Positions 50,945 to 63,668 of a stretch of 64,000 nucleotides of DNA are shown piece after piece. The position numbers and the translations under genes were made by a program. Positions within the stretch are counted from its first letter, which is position 1, and each line of letters starts with the position of its first letter. The notes under the pieces were generated by a model that saw nothing but the letters and a program-made list of their open reading frames with translations, did no database searches and was not told the origin of the DNA. The DNA is taken from contig JAQISU010000246.1 in assembly GCA_029339505.1 (NCBI GenBank), positions 1,886,501 through 1,950,500 on the forward strand, written 5' to 3'. Source of the stretch: Unio delphinus (Eukaryota; Mollusca; Bivalvia; Unionida; Unionidae).

Positions 50945-51523
50945 ATGGCAAAAGCATCAAGTTTATTCAACAATTTAAGACACAGCTATTTCTGGATATT
51001 AGACGGGGAATATGAAGTGGAAAAATTACATCATAAATGGAAGATTGCGAAGAGTTTGAACTTTGCAAAAAGACTGAAAATAGCCAGGGAGCTCTTAGGA
51101 GGAATGCTAGAAGAAGAAGCCAAAAAGTTACGAGGCTGCATTAATCCACCCTATGTTAGAGTGGGGACATTGAAGCAAGTAATAGATATTGTCGAAAACG
51201 TCAAGTGTTTTTTGGATAATATCTTGACAGAGTACCCCCATGTCCAAAAGGGTTTGGACCCGCTCAAGAAAGCTGAAGAACTGATGAGAAAGGAACTATT
51301 AGAAGAAGTGAAGAAGATAAAAGATAACTGGAGTAAGGAGAGAAAGGAAAGAAAGGACTATGAAAACCAAAAAAAGAAAGAGGACTTTGAAAGATTAAAT
51401 AACAATTGGATAAAGATACAAGAGAAGTTTAGAGCTATGGGGCATCCTGACTGGATTCCCGACGAAAAGAAGAAGGGAATTTTTGGTAAAATCAAAAGGT
51501 GGTGGAACAAAGGCAGAAAATAA
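50945..51523 (+). CDS. Helical basic protein, terminal gene 5
   Basis: 192 residues from the ATG at 50945. Almost wholly alpha-helical and Lys/Glu-rich. It has LNFAKRLKIARELLGGMLEE, the pattern 'A..L.E..A..LL..' seen in the two preceding genes, then a CINPPYV segment. The C-terminal half is a long coiled coil, ending IFGKIKRWWNKGRK, a basic amphipathic tail that could bind membranes. No domain is recognised. Its stop is 17 nt from a histone-type stem-loop that also begins the right TIR, so the TIR supplies its 3' end. Confidence 0.65.
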   Translation: MAKASSLFNNLRHSYFWILDGEYEVEKLHHKWKIAKSLNFAKRLKIARELLGGMLEEEAKKLRGCINPPYVRVGTLKQVIDIVENVKCFLDNILTEYPHVQKGLDPLKKAEELMRKELLEEVKKIKDNWSKERKERKDYENQKKKEDFERLNNNWIKIQEKFRAMGHPDWIPDEKKKGIFGKIKRWWNKGRK

Positions 51524-51540
51524 AAGAAGAAGTATCCAAA

Positions 51541-51556
51541 GGCCCTTTTCAGGGCC
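51541..51556 (+). terminator. Histone-type 3' stem-loop, copy 5
   Basis: CCAAA (51536-51540) precedes GGCCCT-TTTC-AGGGCC and ACTCA, then CTCGAAAAGAT. The CCAAA, stem and loop match the metazoan consensus well. It is the inner end of the right TIR, inverted with respect to copy 1. Confidence 0.9.
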
Positions 51557-51883
51557 ACTCATAAGTCTCGAAAAGATAGTAGCTTTCATTGCCACCCCTT
51601 TTTTCCTTGTTTTATTTCCCATGTTATATTTCCCTTGACGCTATATAGTCCCACTCTGTTCAATTCCCCTTGACGCTAGATAGTCCCACCATGTTCAATT
51701 TCCCTTGACGCTAGATAGTCCCACCATGTTCAATTTCCCTTGACGCTAGATAGTCCCACCATGTTAAATTTCCCTTGACGCTAGATAGTCCCCACCATGT
51801 TAAATTCCCCTTGACGCTAGATGTTCCCAAGCTGTTTTACATAGGATTTTCCCATTGACGCTAGAGTATCCCCATACACTACT
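51541..51883. repeat. Inner-element right TIR
   Basis: Reverse complement of 31350-31692 with one mismatch (at the position matching 31690). It has the same internal repeats. Confidence 0.97.
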
Positions 51884-51889
51884 AACGTG
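51884..51889. repeat. Inner-element target duplication, right
   Basis: The second AACGTG copy, directly after the TIR end ACTACT. Confidence 0.95.
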
Positions 51890-52010
51890 AGAGCAAAATT
51901 GAAAACCAATGAAGATGTTATTGAGTTTATAACTGATATCAAAGAAGCCCCTTCCGTGGAAGACATTGATGGAAGTATTAACAATTTGGTCGTATATGAC
52001 GAGGGGGTGG
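51890..52010 (+). pseudogene. Outer-element packaging ATPase, 3' remnant
   Basis: This continues the frame broken at 31349. IEFITDIKEAPSVEDI leads to NNLVVYDEGV, the Walker B strand of the ATPase. The frame then runs into the G-run and the right TIR at about 52005, so the normal C-terminal half (sensor and arginine finger, about 100 residues) is missing. The deletion predates or is independent of the inner insertion. Confidence 0.7.
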
Positions 52011-52270
52011 GGGGGGGGTGGGGTGGCGACAACGACATTGGCATCCATTTTTTTTTCGACTTCGAGAAAGCGTTAGTTAGCCCGTGGACGCCTTTTTTAC
52101 GATTTACGAGGAAGCCTTAGATTGCCTCGTCGACGCCTATAAAAGTTGGTCTGTTCGCCCCCCCCCCCCGCTATTTTGCCAATGGACGCTTCTATTAAGC
52201 ATTTACGAGGAAGCCTTATATTGCCTCGTCGACGCCTGTAAAAGTTGGTCTGTTCGCCACCTCTGCTGCT
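52010..52270. repeat. Outer-element right TIR
   Basis: The inverted match of the left TIR, with two modules (GTTGGTCTGTTCGCC and TTGCCTCGTCGACGCCT). The C run between them (about 52158-52169) is shorter than the G run on the left. Confidence 0.9.
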
Positions 52271-52275
52271 AGAGG
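52271..52275. repeat. Outer-element target duplication, right
   Basis: AGAGG, matching 16110-16114. Confidence 0.7.
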
Positions 52276-55144
<2,869 letters not shown>

Positions 55145-55333
55145 CAGAGGTGTAGCTAGGTGGGGACAGGGGGGTACATATGTCCCTGGGCGCCAAGGTA
55201 CAGGGGCGCCAAAATGAGGCTTACAACGTTACATTATAATAAGTAAACAAGGGTAATAAATCGGTCACAAGATCTCTGGGGCGCCAACTTTATAGTTCGT
55301 CCCCGGGCGCAAAATATCATCGCTACGCCTCTG
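55145..55333. mobile_element. MITE-like 189-bp element
   Basis: The ends are inverted: CAGAGGTGTAGC at the left and GCTACGCCTCTG at the right (11 of 12 match). The body is GC-rich compared with its surroundings and repeats the phrase GGGGCGCCAA. It is a likely non-autonomous DNA transposon. No clear target duplication was found. Confidence 0.5.
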
Positions 55334-57980
55334 CTTGAAGTGATAAGTGGACAGTGAGCTATGAAATTGGCGCTCCGATGTCAAAATCGTTAGTCCCAAG
55401 GGTGTCATTTAGGAGTCAAAATGAAGTATTATCACACGATCTTAATGTGAATTAACCAAAAATTAAAAGTGATGTTTCAAAATAATACAGATATTGCCAT
55501 ACCTATCAAATGGTAGGAAAACCTAACCAAAACGCTCACCAATATCTTTCCTTGTCTAATACAATTTGGGAAAACTTTGAAATAAGACTGTGAACACATT
55601 CTGACACTTTTTATTTATCTTTATCTTGCAAATTTTATTTTATTACTAAAGGGTTTTAATTGATTCCTTGAGTTCATACGCGGATTTGAGCTGTCTATTT
55701 AAATAGTTTGTCCATATTCTTAACATAATGGTTTAGCCAATAGCATCTTCTACAATAGACGTTTGAAATTTCACTTAATCATAGTCTTTCTGTGTATCCG
55801 CATCATAAACACTCAAATGATAGTCATATTATTTCATACTTTGAAGCTCCTCAAAACGTTTGAAAAGACAAATATAAAGCCGTATTAACATTTTTCTTTG
55901 GGAAGAACTTGAATGTAATAATAGAGACATTTCAACTGACACTAAAGCCGAATCTACTTCTAAATTACACATCAAGAGATGTGTGGGATTCGACAATGAA
56001 TATCAAGAGCCTTAAGCTTATCTAGTGACAAAAAATAAACGTTAATCACTGCTACAGGAAGAAAACCAAAATGCAAAAGAGAAACAGTTAAAGCGGACAA
56101 GAAAATTTTGATAGAGTACACCTTCAGTTTAATCCGAGATTTTCTGACATGTTAAATAATTTAACGTAATAAGGGAGTCAAAACGGAAGGCATACTTAAT
56201 GATTTATATTAGGCATCAGTTGATATAGATTTTATCGTGTCACACAATATATTTTCAAGCTTGGACAACCCTGCAAACTAACGTTTGAAGTTTTCATGAC
56301 GGGAATTGTACTGCAAACTTTCTTGCATCAGCTAAGGGCTACCAACTTAAATGTAACGTTTGTTAGATTTGTTGGGAGACAGCGTTCACGACCTTACACA
56401 TTGTATTTAGAATGAGAATAAACTAGTGTAGGAGTACTTGAAAATCATTACGCCACACATTGTATTTCGAATGTGAAGAACGTATTTAGGTGTACGATTA
56501 ATTTACTTCGGCACTATATTATTCGTTTCTTTTAAGCTCTGTTCAGAAATGGTTAGTTGTGGAAAATAAAAATGCATGTCAGGAACATTGTCCGTTATAT
56601 TGTGTTTGTATTAACACCATACACACCATTTCACAATACAATCTATCCGTCTCATCAGTGTTGAAGAATTTGGCGTTCCACAATGTTATTCAATAGGCAA
56701 TCAATTAATCATGATCGGAAATTAGAATAAACTGGTTATCATTGTTTCTTCTTTTCTCCTTTTCTTTTTGCTAATTACATTTCTTTTGACTTTGAATATT
56801 AAAAGAAATTTATGGTTTTGTTGATATTATTGTAGTTTTAACTTTGATTATATTAGAATACGTTTGTTTATGATTCTGGCACTCAGTTATATGTTAGGGT
56901 CATGATTGTTGTTTCATTGATAGATGCAAGTACATTGTAAAAATAATAAAATTAAAAAATATAGTAGTAAATATGAGCAAATAGTACGAGAAATCGCCAA
57001 ACAACGAACCGAGTCACCTTAAAAACAAGAGGCACACCAAGTAGTTAATAGAATAAAAAGCTTCGGGAATCGCTTCCAGTGAATGGCGTGGGCGTTTAAA
57101 CACCACCGCATCGAGCAATACAACACAAAAGGTGACGTACATGTGTCCCCGATCTATACAACAGGACATAACATCTGAAGCCTACAACATATGGACAAAA
57201 TCCATTAGATGCGTTGGTTTTAGCGAATACAATTTTATTATATGTTTTAGTTATGATATTTGGCATTTGTATGTCTTTATATCTTTCAAATTAAATTATT
57301 ATTGTTGCAAATGGTTGCAACTTCAAAAATCAAGAGCATTCTGGATCGCTTATATGTTGTTGTTTTCTTTTGCCCTTTAATTGCCGAATGGTAGGGTTCT
57401 TTTTAATTCTAACAATGCTCAGATGATATGTTCTTAGGGCCAGGAAACACTCATTGCAAATATTGGTCTCGGATTATAAATTCACCTTTTCTTACCTAGT
57501 CGCTCTGAAATTACTCTTTTACTCAACTTTTTCCCATGTGACTTTGTCCTTCTCGTAAAGAAACCTCTAGGGCATATGCGTGTCACATCTATCAATTCAC
57601 CTTTCCAATACCTGTGCATGCTTGTATGGTTGGAGGGTGGAGATCTAAATAGTTTAAGTTATGACGCAGAAAATAATCGCATGACGCAAAAGAAAATTAG
57701 AAAAGTAAAGAAATGCCTCATAGACATATGTAGGCTACATCTGTTAGTTCCTGACGCAAATAGTGCTGATGGTCGTATTCTCAATTTTTCACGCATTACA
57801 ACTTTAAATATGGTTACCATGTGTTGATGATAATTATATCAAAGTTATGATCATGAATTCATTTCCATCTGGCCTCTTCCCAGTGATAAGAAAAGCATTC
57901 TAAAGCAGCTGACCTAATCAGCTTTTATATTTTTTTTATCATGCATCACTTTAAATATGCTTAAAATATCCTTGCTATTT

Positions 57981-58017
<37 letters not shown>

Positions 58018-58890
58018 GTCCAAACTCTTTTGTCGATTTGCTGAAAAGTTAAAAACAAATCAGGTATAATCAATGCATGGAGAGACTCTTTCCTCCCTCC
58101 CACATAATGTTTTATCAAAGACATTTACACGTACATCTTTAAATCAACTTTAGAGTCAGATGAACGACTCAATGTTTCATTATGTATGAACTCATATCAA
58201 ACCGTTACTGATATTTTAGAAATAAAAGAGGTGGTGAAATTAGATTTACTAATTGAATTCTCAATGTCTTCTTCTCTTTTTGAGACACAATGGGTATTGC
58301 ACGACATCATTAAGTTAAATTCTTCCCGACATACCAGGACGAAGAAGCTTTGCTGAATACATTAGTTTCCTTATCCTCAACATAAGACGATTCCAAAGAT
58401 CTGCGAATTCAGCTGGTTAAAACACTATTCGGCACATTTTTATGTATGCTACACATTTCCATGCTTGTCTCCCGTGTGACCGATTTCTGACGGCGTGAGT
58501 CTCGTAAAAGTATAATTGTCAAGATTCTATATAAAATATTTTACGCTACCAAGCATCTGAGCCAGTGGCTATATTCAAGTTGAACTTCAGTATAATATTG
58601 CTATATATAATATGCCCAGTCTATGCACCCTTGCATTCTAATGTTTCCTGTCCTAGCTGCCAAAGCAGCTAGATACATCAATTTAACTGTTTCAACTCTA
58701 TGGTCTTTAAATAACAAATACGAGTGAAATCCAACAAGTTTAGTAAAATTCAACAAATAATTTATTCCATATAATACAAAGTGAGAATTAAAACAGAACT
58801 TAGAGTTTTGTTAATTAAATCCCAAATGTGTCCTAAAAGTTATATCGCAAGTCCAAACGTATAGAATATTCCGAATGAAAAATTTCTTAA
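55334..58890. other. Gene-poor flank, no gene seen
   Basis: AT-rich. A (GT)n tract lies at 57983-58016. No gene or structured element is recognised in the rest. Confidence 0.55.
57983..58016. repeat. (GT)n microsatellite
   Basis: Seventeen GT dinucleotides. Confidence 0.97.
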
Positions 58891-59010
58891 TAACAATCTT
58901 AAATATCCATGCTCGTTTGGATAAGAAGAAAAAAAACTAAATAAACTTAAATACGGCCAAGGATAAATCCCCTATGGCTCGTACCAGATGAGCAAGTTTT
59001 AAAGCGACAT

Positions 59011-59015
59011 CCTAC

Positions 59016-59078
<63 letters not shown>

Positions 59079-59304
59079 TAATACTACTACTACTACAACT
59101 ACAACTACAATGAGTTCTTCATGTATGTATGTATGTATGTATGTATGTATGTATGTATGTATGTATGTATGTATGTATGTATGTATGTATGTATGTATGT
59201 ATGTATGTATGTATGTATGTATATGTGTATGTGTGTATGTGTGTGCGTGCATGCATGCATGCATGCATCGATGGATGTATGTATGTAGGTATGTAGGTAA
59301 GTAG

Positions 59305-59389
<85 letters not shown>
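59011..59389. repeat. Compound microsatellite (AAT, ATGT, TA)
   Basis: An AAT/ACT triplet run, then about 25 ATGT units degrading to ATGC/ATGG, then about 41 TA units. Confidence 0.97.
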
Positions 59390-59390
<1 letters not shown>

Positions 59391-59956
59391 CTATACATTG
59401 TCTTAATGAAGGCACTCAATACACTGTCAACCACTCGTTTACCGTCCATATAACATTATTTCATGGACTTTGTGTAGCGAAATGTTAAGCATGACTAGCG
59501 TGCTCGAGTACGACTGACTTGAATTTCACTCATTGCCCTGCATTAATCATTATAAAAAGGGTGCACACAGTTTGGCGTGTTCTGCAGCACTAGATCTGCA
59601 ATTGCCGATGATCCACCCTGTTCTTGAGCTCCTGTGAGTATTTGTCTCTTATTAATGGATTTCTTTGATTTAATTTTTTTTCTTGAGACGATCTTTGATA
59701 TTGTTTCTCTGCAAAATTATAATTACTTTAAAAGTTAATAGTACTGAATTTTTTTTCTTGATTCGGGATTAACTCTAAACTGAAGATGCTAAACAATGAA
59801 GCCTATTTTATATAATCTCGTTTTTTTTACTGAGTATCCGTTGGCAATATTCATATCAGCTCTTTCTATGATTTACTTCTTTGGACAGCCTGTAGGAATT
59901 TTATTTACTATATACACCCCTTACCCGTAATAAAAGTAAAGAATGTGAAACGTGCG

Positions 59957-60160
59957 GCCCACCGTTCCGGTGGCCTTGGCATTAAGAGGTTAGTGTTTGG
60001 ACTGGTCGGCCTGGTGTCAGGATATTGTAACTGGGTAGGACATCATGCTACATGTCTGCGGCATGATGCCCCAGTGGTAGGCATCATTATAAACCGACTC
60101 ACTGCAGACGTAGAAGCAATATGACTGAAACAATTGTTAAAATTACGTAAAAAAAAACCC
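59957..60160 (+). mobile_element. SINE copy 2, deleted in the tRNA part
   Basis: The head CCGTTCCGGTGGCC joins directly to TTGGCATTAAGAGGTTAG. Compared with the copy at 62671-62981, about 110 bp holding box B are missing. The body and tail (GTTAAAATTACGTAAAA) are normal. Confidence 0.75.
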
Positions 60161-60347
60161 CACACACACATCGCGGATTTAGTCTGGACCGCGACACTAT
60201 TTTATCCGCTATTTATATTGTAGGATGTCGCTTTAAAACTATCTCTCATCTGGTCCGAGTCATAGAGGAGTTCTCATTTGCCATATTTAAGTTTATTCAG
60301 GTTTTTTTTCTTCTAATCCGAATGAGCATGGATATTTAAGATTGTTG

Positions 60348-61460
60348 TTTAGTCAAAGCTCCACACCCCATACATTTGCTATCATTTTCGGCATATTTGG
60401 GGAAAATGTAACGAGATATAATCCTAAAAATATTTTTTTGGTTTGAAGATTAACAATTACCCATTTTGCGTTGAAGTATATTTAGTCAAAGTGTTTTTCA
60501 TAAGTCTAGTTTAGCTAGTGTAGGAAGTAGTTCAGACTGCATGGATTTTCTTTTCAAACCACGCATTTTTTGAGTATTTTACAAAGATGTGATTCCTTTC
60601 TAACGACATTCAGTTTATCAAGAGAAATGCCATTAAAATAGTTTGTTTCTTATTGATATGCCCAATATTTTACTTTATATAATAGTTTTGAAAGGCTTGC
60701 TAAAAGTTTAGTGTTTATATAATTGGCTATTTTTTTTAAATTGTATTATATTTATAATAAATTGAATTTTTGACATTATTTACTGATTTTAATATGAATA
60801 CATTCAAGACGTAACGATACAAATCTTGTTTCCATTTTAATAACTTCTGAAATAGATTTTGCAAAATTTGTTATGCATGAAATGTAAGTTTAAATCCACG
60901 AGCATTGCACGATTATTTGTTTATTAGATTTGTTCTAAGAGTTTGATAGTGTTTTTGACTATTATTTAATTTTTGGATTATTACGCTAGTTCTGTTTTGC
61001 ATAAAGAGTTCGATAAGATCAAGAATATTTAGTAGATTTTTGGGAGAAAGCATTTATTGAATTTACTGAGGTAAAAATGTATAATTTACTAGTAAGAAAG
61101 CAAATACATGAATTTAGGTGGAGAACAGTGCGTGTATTAAGTGTTGTTCATTTGATTATTGTCTGTGTGCAATGAAAGACGTTTCCAAGAGTGTATTGCT
61201 GCTGCTAATGATTCTCTAGATTGCAGATGATTGGATTTTGAAACAATTGAACGAAGCTGAAATTGATTACTATAATTTCTGTACAGATTTAATGAGTAAT
61301 ACCATTGTGTGTTTTGCACGGATGTATGTGTATTGCACGGATGTATGTGAGCATTGCACGGATGTATATGCGCATTGCATGGATGTATGGCAATGTTCCC
61401 ACTTTCTCGATATACTCGTGTATATGATTGGTTTATTTATTTAGTGTTCCAATTTGCCAT
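60348..61460. other. Gene-poor flank, no gene seen
   Basis: AT-rich. Short GGATGTATG-type repeats lie at 61320-61390. Confidence 0.5.
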
Positions 61461-61479
61461 TGGAAAAGCCCACTCCTGA

Positions 61480-62000
61480 TTGCTTGATATATTTCCTTAC
61501 TGTACCTTTGTTATAAATGCTGATTTATTGTTTATTGGTATATTTACTTAATGTTCATATTTCCAGCTGGAAATGCTCATTCATGGTTGATTGATAAATT
61601 TACTTAATGTTTCTATTTTCCAATTGAAATGCTAATTTATGATTGGTATATTAATTACTGTACTTTATTTGTTATAAATGCTCATTCATGATTGATTGGC
61701 ATATTTATTTAATGTTCCTAATTCCCATTGGAAATTCTCATTCATGATTTGGTATATTTACTTACTGTACCTATTTGTTTCTAATAAATGCTCATTCATG
61801 ATTGATTGGTATATTTGCGTAATGTTCCTATTTCCCAATTGAAATACCCATTTATGATTGGTATATTTATTTAATATGCCCATTTCTTATTATAAACCCT
61901 CGTTCATGGTTGATTGCAATATTTACCTAATGTACACATTTCTCTTTGCAATTGTTCATTCGTTATTTTGTATATTTACATGGTAAACATATTTTCATAA
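61480..62000. repeat. Degenerate long minisatellite
   Basis: About six irregular units (about 80-110 bp) of TTGGTATATTTACTTAATGT, TTCCTATTTCCCATTGGAAA and TGCTCATTCATGATTGAT. Strongly diverged from each other. Confidence 0.7.
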
Positions 62001-62220
62001 TGTACATTTTCGCCCATGGGTAATTGCTTCTCATTATCTGATGTGGTTCCTACTGTTGTAAGTGAATTGTATAGATTTTGTACATTAACATGTTCATAGA
62101 TGGAATGTCCATCCAGGTATTGCGAGTTCAAATAACTTCGTAGGGGATTGAAATTTCTTTTATTTGTTCTGAATTTGCTTTTAAGTTAATTTAAGCATGC
62201 ATTTCACTTAAACGTCTACT

Positions 62221-62383
62221 AGATTAGTATTATAAACTATATTTGACGTCTAGGTTGTCTGAGATTAGTATTATAAACTATATTTGACGTCTAGTTTGTC
62301 TGAGATTAGTATTATAAACTATATTTGACGTCTAGTTTGTCTGAGATTAGTATTATAAACTATATTTGACGTCTAGTTTGTCT
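62221..62383. repeat. 41-bp tandem repeat, four copies
   Basis: The unit GAGATTAGTATTATAAACTA then TATTTGACGTCTAGTTTGTCT, nearly perfect. Confidence 0.95.
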
Positions 62384-62655
62384 GAGGTTGTATTGTGGCA
62401 ATTAGTCGTAACATGTTTGTTTCAAAAATAAGCGAATTATATTATCAACAACAATCATACGAATGTGGAAAATAACTATATAATGTTTCAATTTCTTCAT
62501 TTGTCTATTATTTGCCTGTTTTCTTCCTGCTTATGCAGGAGGACGATTGAGTAGAACACAAATATTATTTTAACATTTGAAACTAAAAAATTTTCAATTT
62601 TTCAGAAACAAAGAAAAACCAGCAAAATGTAATTGACCTAATCGTGCGCGTACAA

Positions 62656-62996
62656 TTAGTAGAAAAGGTTTTGTTTGTTTGTTTGATTAGGATTTTTAAC
62701 GTAGCTTTAACAATTTTTCAGTCATATCGCTACGATGTCTGCATTGAGGCAGTTTATAGTGATGTCCAGCACTGAGACATCATGCCGCAGACATGTAGAC
62801 CCAGTCACATTATCCTGACACCAGGCCGACCAGTCCTAACACTAACCTCTTAATGCTGAGCGTCAAGCGAGGCAGCTGTTAGTACCATTTTTGTAAGTCT
62901 TTGGTATGACTCGGCCGGGGATCGAACCGACGACCTCCCGCTTCCGGGGCGGACGCTCTAACCACTAGGCCACCGGAGCGGTTAGTAGAAAAGGTT
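62656..62996 (-). mobile_element. SINE copy 3, full length with target duplications
   Basis: The body 62671-62981 is on the minus strand. It is flanked by the 15-bp duplication TTAGTAGAAAAGGTT (62656-62670 and 62982-62996). The tRNA-like head has GGTGGCCTAGTGGTTAGAG (box A) and GGTTCGATCCC (box B). The A-rich tail is at the low-coordinate end. Clear duplications mark it as the youngest of the three copies. Confidence 0.9.
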
Positions 62997-63204
62997 AATT
63001 GTATTCATCGCGAAAAGCTTCCTTCAGTTATAAGCTTTAGAAATCTTTATCATATATGTAGTTTTTATTCAATTTTAGAAATCCTGTCAAATTTGAAGAT
63101 TTTAAAGATTTGGATACGTGATCACACCAGAGATTTAATTTTAAAAATTAAAATTTAGAATATAAAAAATTACTAAAAAGTACATGTGACCATGTCTTGA
63201 GATA

Positions 63205-63390
63205 CCATAAATAAATAAATGAATAAATAAATAAATGAATAAATAAATAATTTAAATTTAAATAAATATTTAAATCGATTTAAATAAATAAATACAAATA
63301 AACTTTATCGGCTGATATGGATTTAAATAAATAAATAAATATTTAGATCGATTTAAATAAATAAATACAAATAAACTTTAACGGCTGATA
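63205..63390. repeat. AAAT-type repeat and internal duplication
   Basis: AAAT/AATA runs. A segment ending TACAAATAAACTTTA-CGGCTGATATGG appears twice (about 63290 and 63365). Confidence 0.75.
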
Positions 63391-63526
63391 TGGTCTATCA
63401 GATTTGCATTATTAACACTCCCATATATACCATTTGATAATTCAGTGTTTTATAAATACTACATGAAATTCAATGTACAAGCTGCAAAACAATGCATGAC
63501 TACTCAGCAATCATTGGCTATTACTG

Positions 63527-63668
63527 TTGTTGTTTGGTTTAACGCCTTTTTCAGCACAAAATAGGCTATACACTGCGGCCAGTATAATGGTGGAGGAAGA
63601 ACTCTGGAAGAACCAGACCCGCGAAAAGCTACTTTCAAGCTCTCACGTACACGCTTTGTCCGAGCCCT
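63527..63668 (+). mobile_element. SINE-like fragment, low confidence
   Basis: GTTGTTGTTTGGTTTAACGCC and CACTGCGGCCAGTATAATGG resemble the start of a repeat family common in molluscan genomes. No clear boundaries. 63669-64000 holds nothing recognised. Confidence 0.3.

Larger units (their letters stand above)
31350..51883. mobile_element. Inner Polinton/adintovirus-like element, recent
   Basis: 20,534 bp, bounded by inverted repeats that begin AGTAGTGTATGGGG and flanked by a 6-bp duplication. It carries protein-primed PolB, integrase with chromodomain, packaging ATPase, MCP, penton, protease, PX-type core proteins, a BIR protein and five terminal genes with histone-like 3' ends. The two TIRs differ at one of 343 bases, and most frames are open, so insertion is recent. 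Confidence 0.96.
16115..52270. mobile_element. Outer Polinton/Maverick-type element, old and interrupted
   Basis: The boundaries are the inverted repeats that begin AGCAGCAG at 16115 and end CTGCTGCT at 52270. Without the inner insertion (31350-51883 plus one TSD copy) it is about 15.6 kb. It carries MCP, penton-like, protease, ATPase and integrase genes, a PolB-helicase gene, core and minor virion proteins, a PLA2 protein and an HNH endonuclease. Most are broken by frameshifts or stops. Its proteins resemble those of the inner element only distantly, so it is a different lineage. Confidence 0.9.
58891..60347. mobile_element. Possible transposon with 126-bp inverted ends
   Basis: The arm 58891-59016 (AACAATCTTAAATATCCATG to AAAGCGACATCCTA) is the imperfect reverse complement of 60220-60347. 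Between them lie microsatellites (AAT 59011-59079, ATGT 59121-59300, TA 59307-59389) and a SINE (59957-60160). No coding region is seen. It may be a non-autonomous foldback-type element with nested repeats. Confidence 0.55.
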
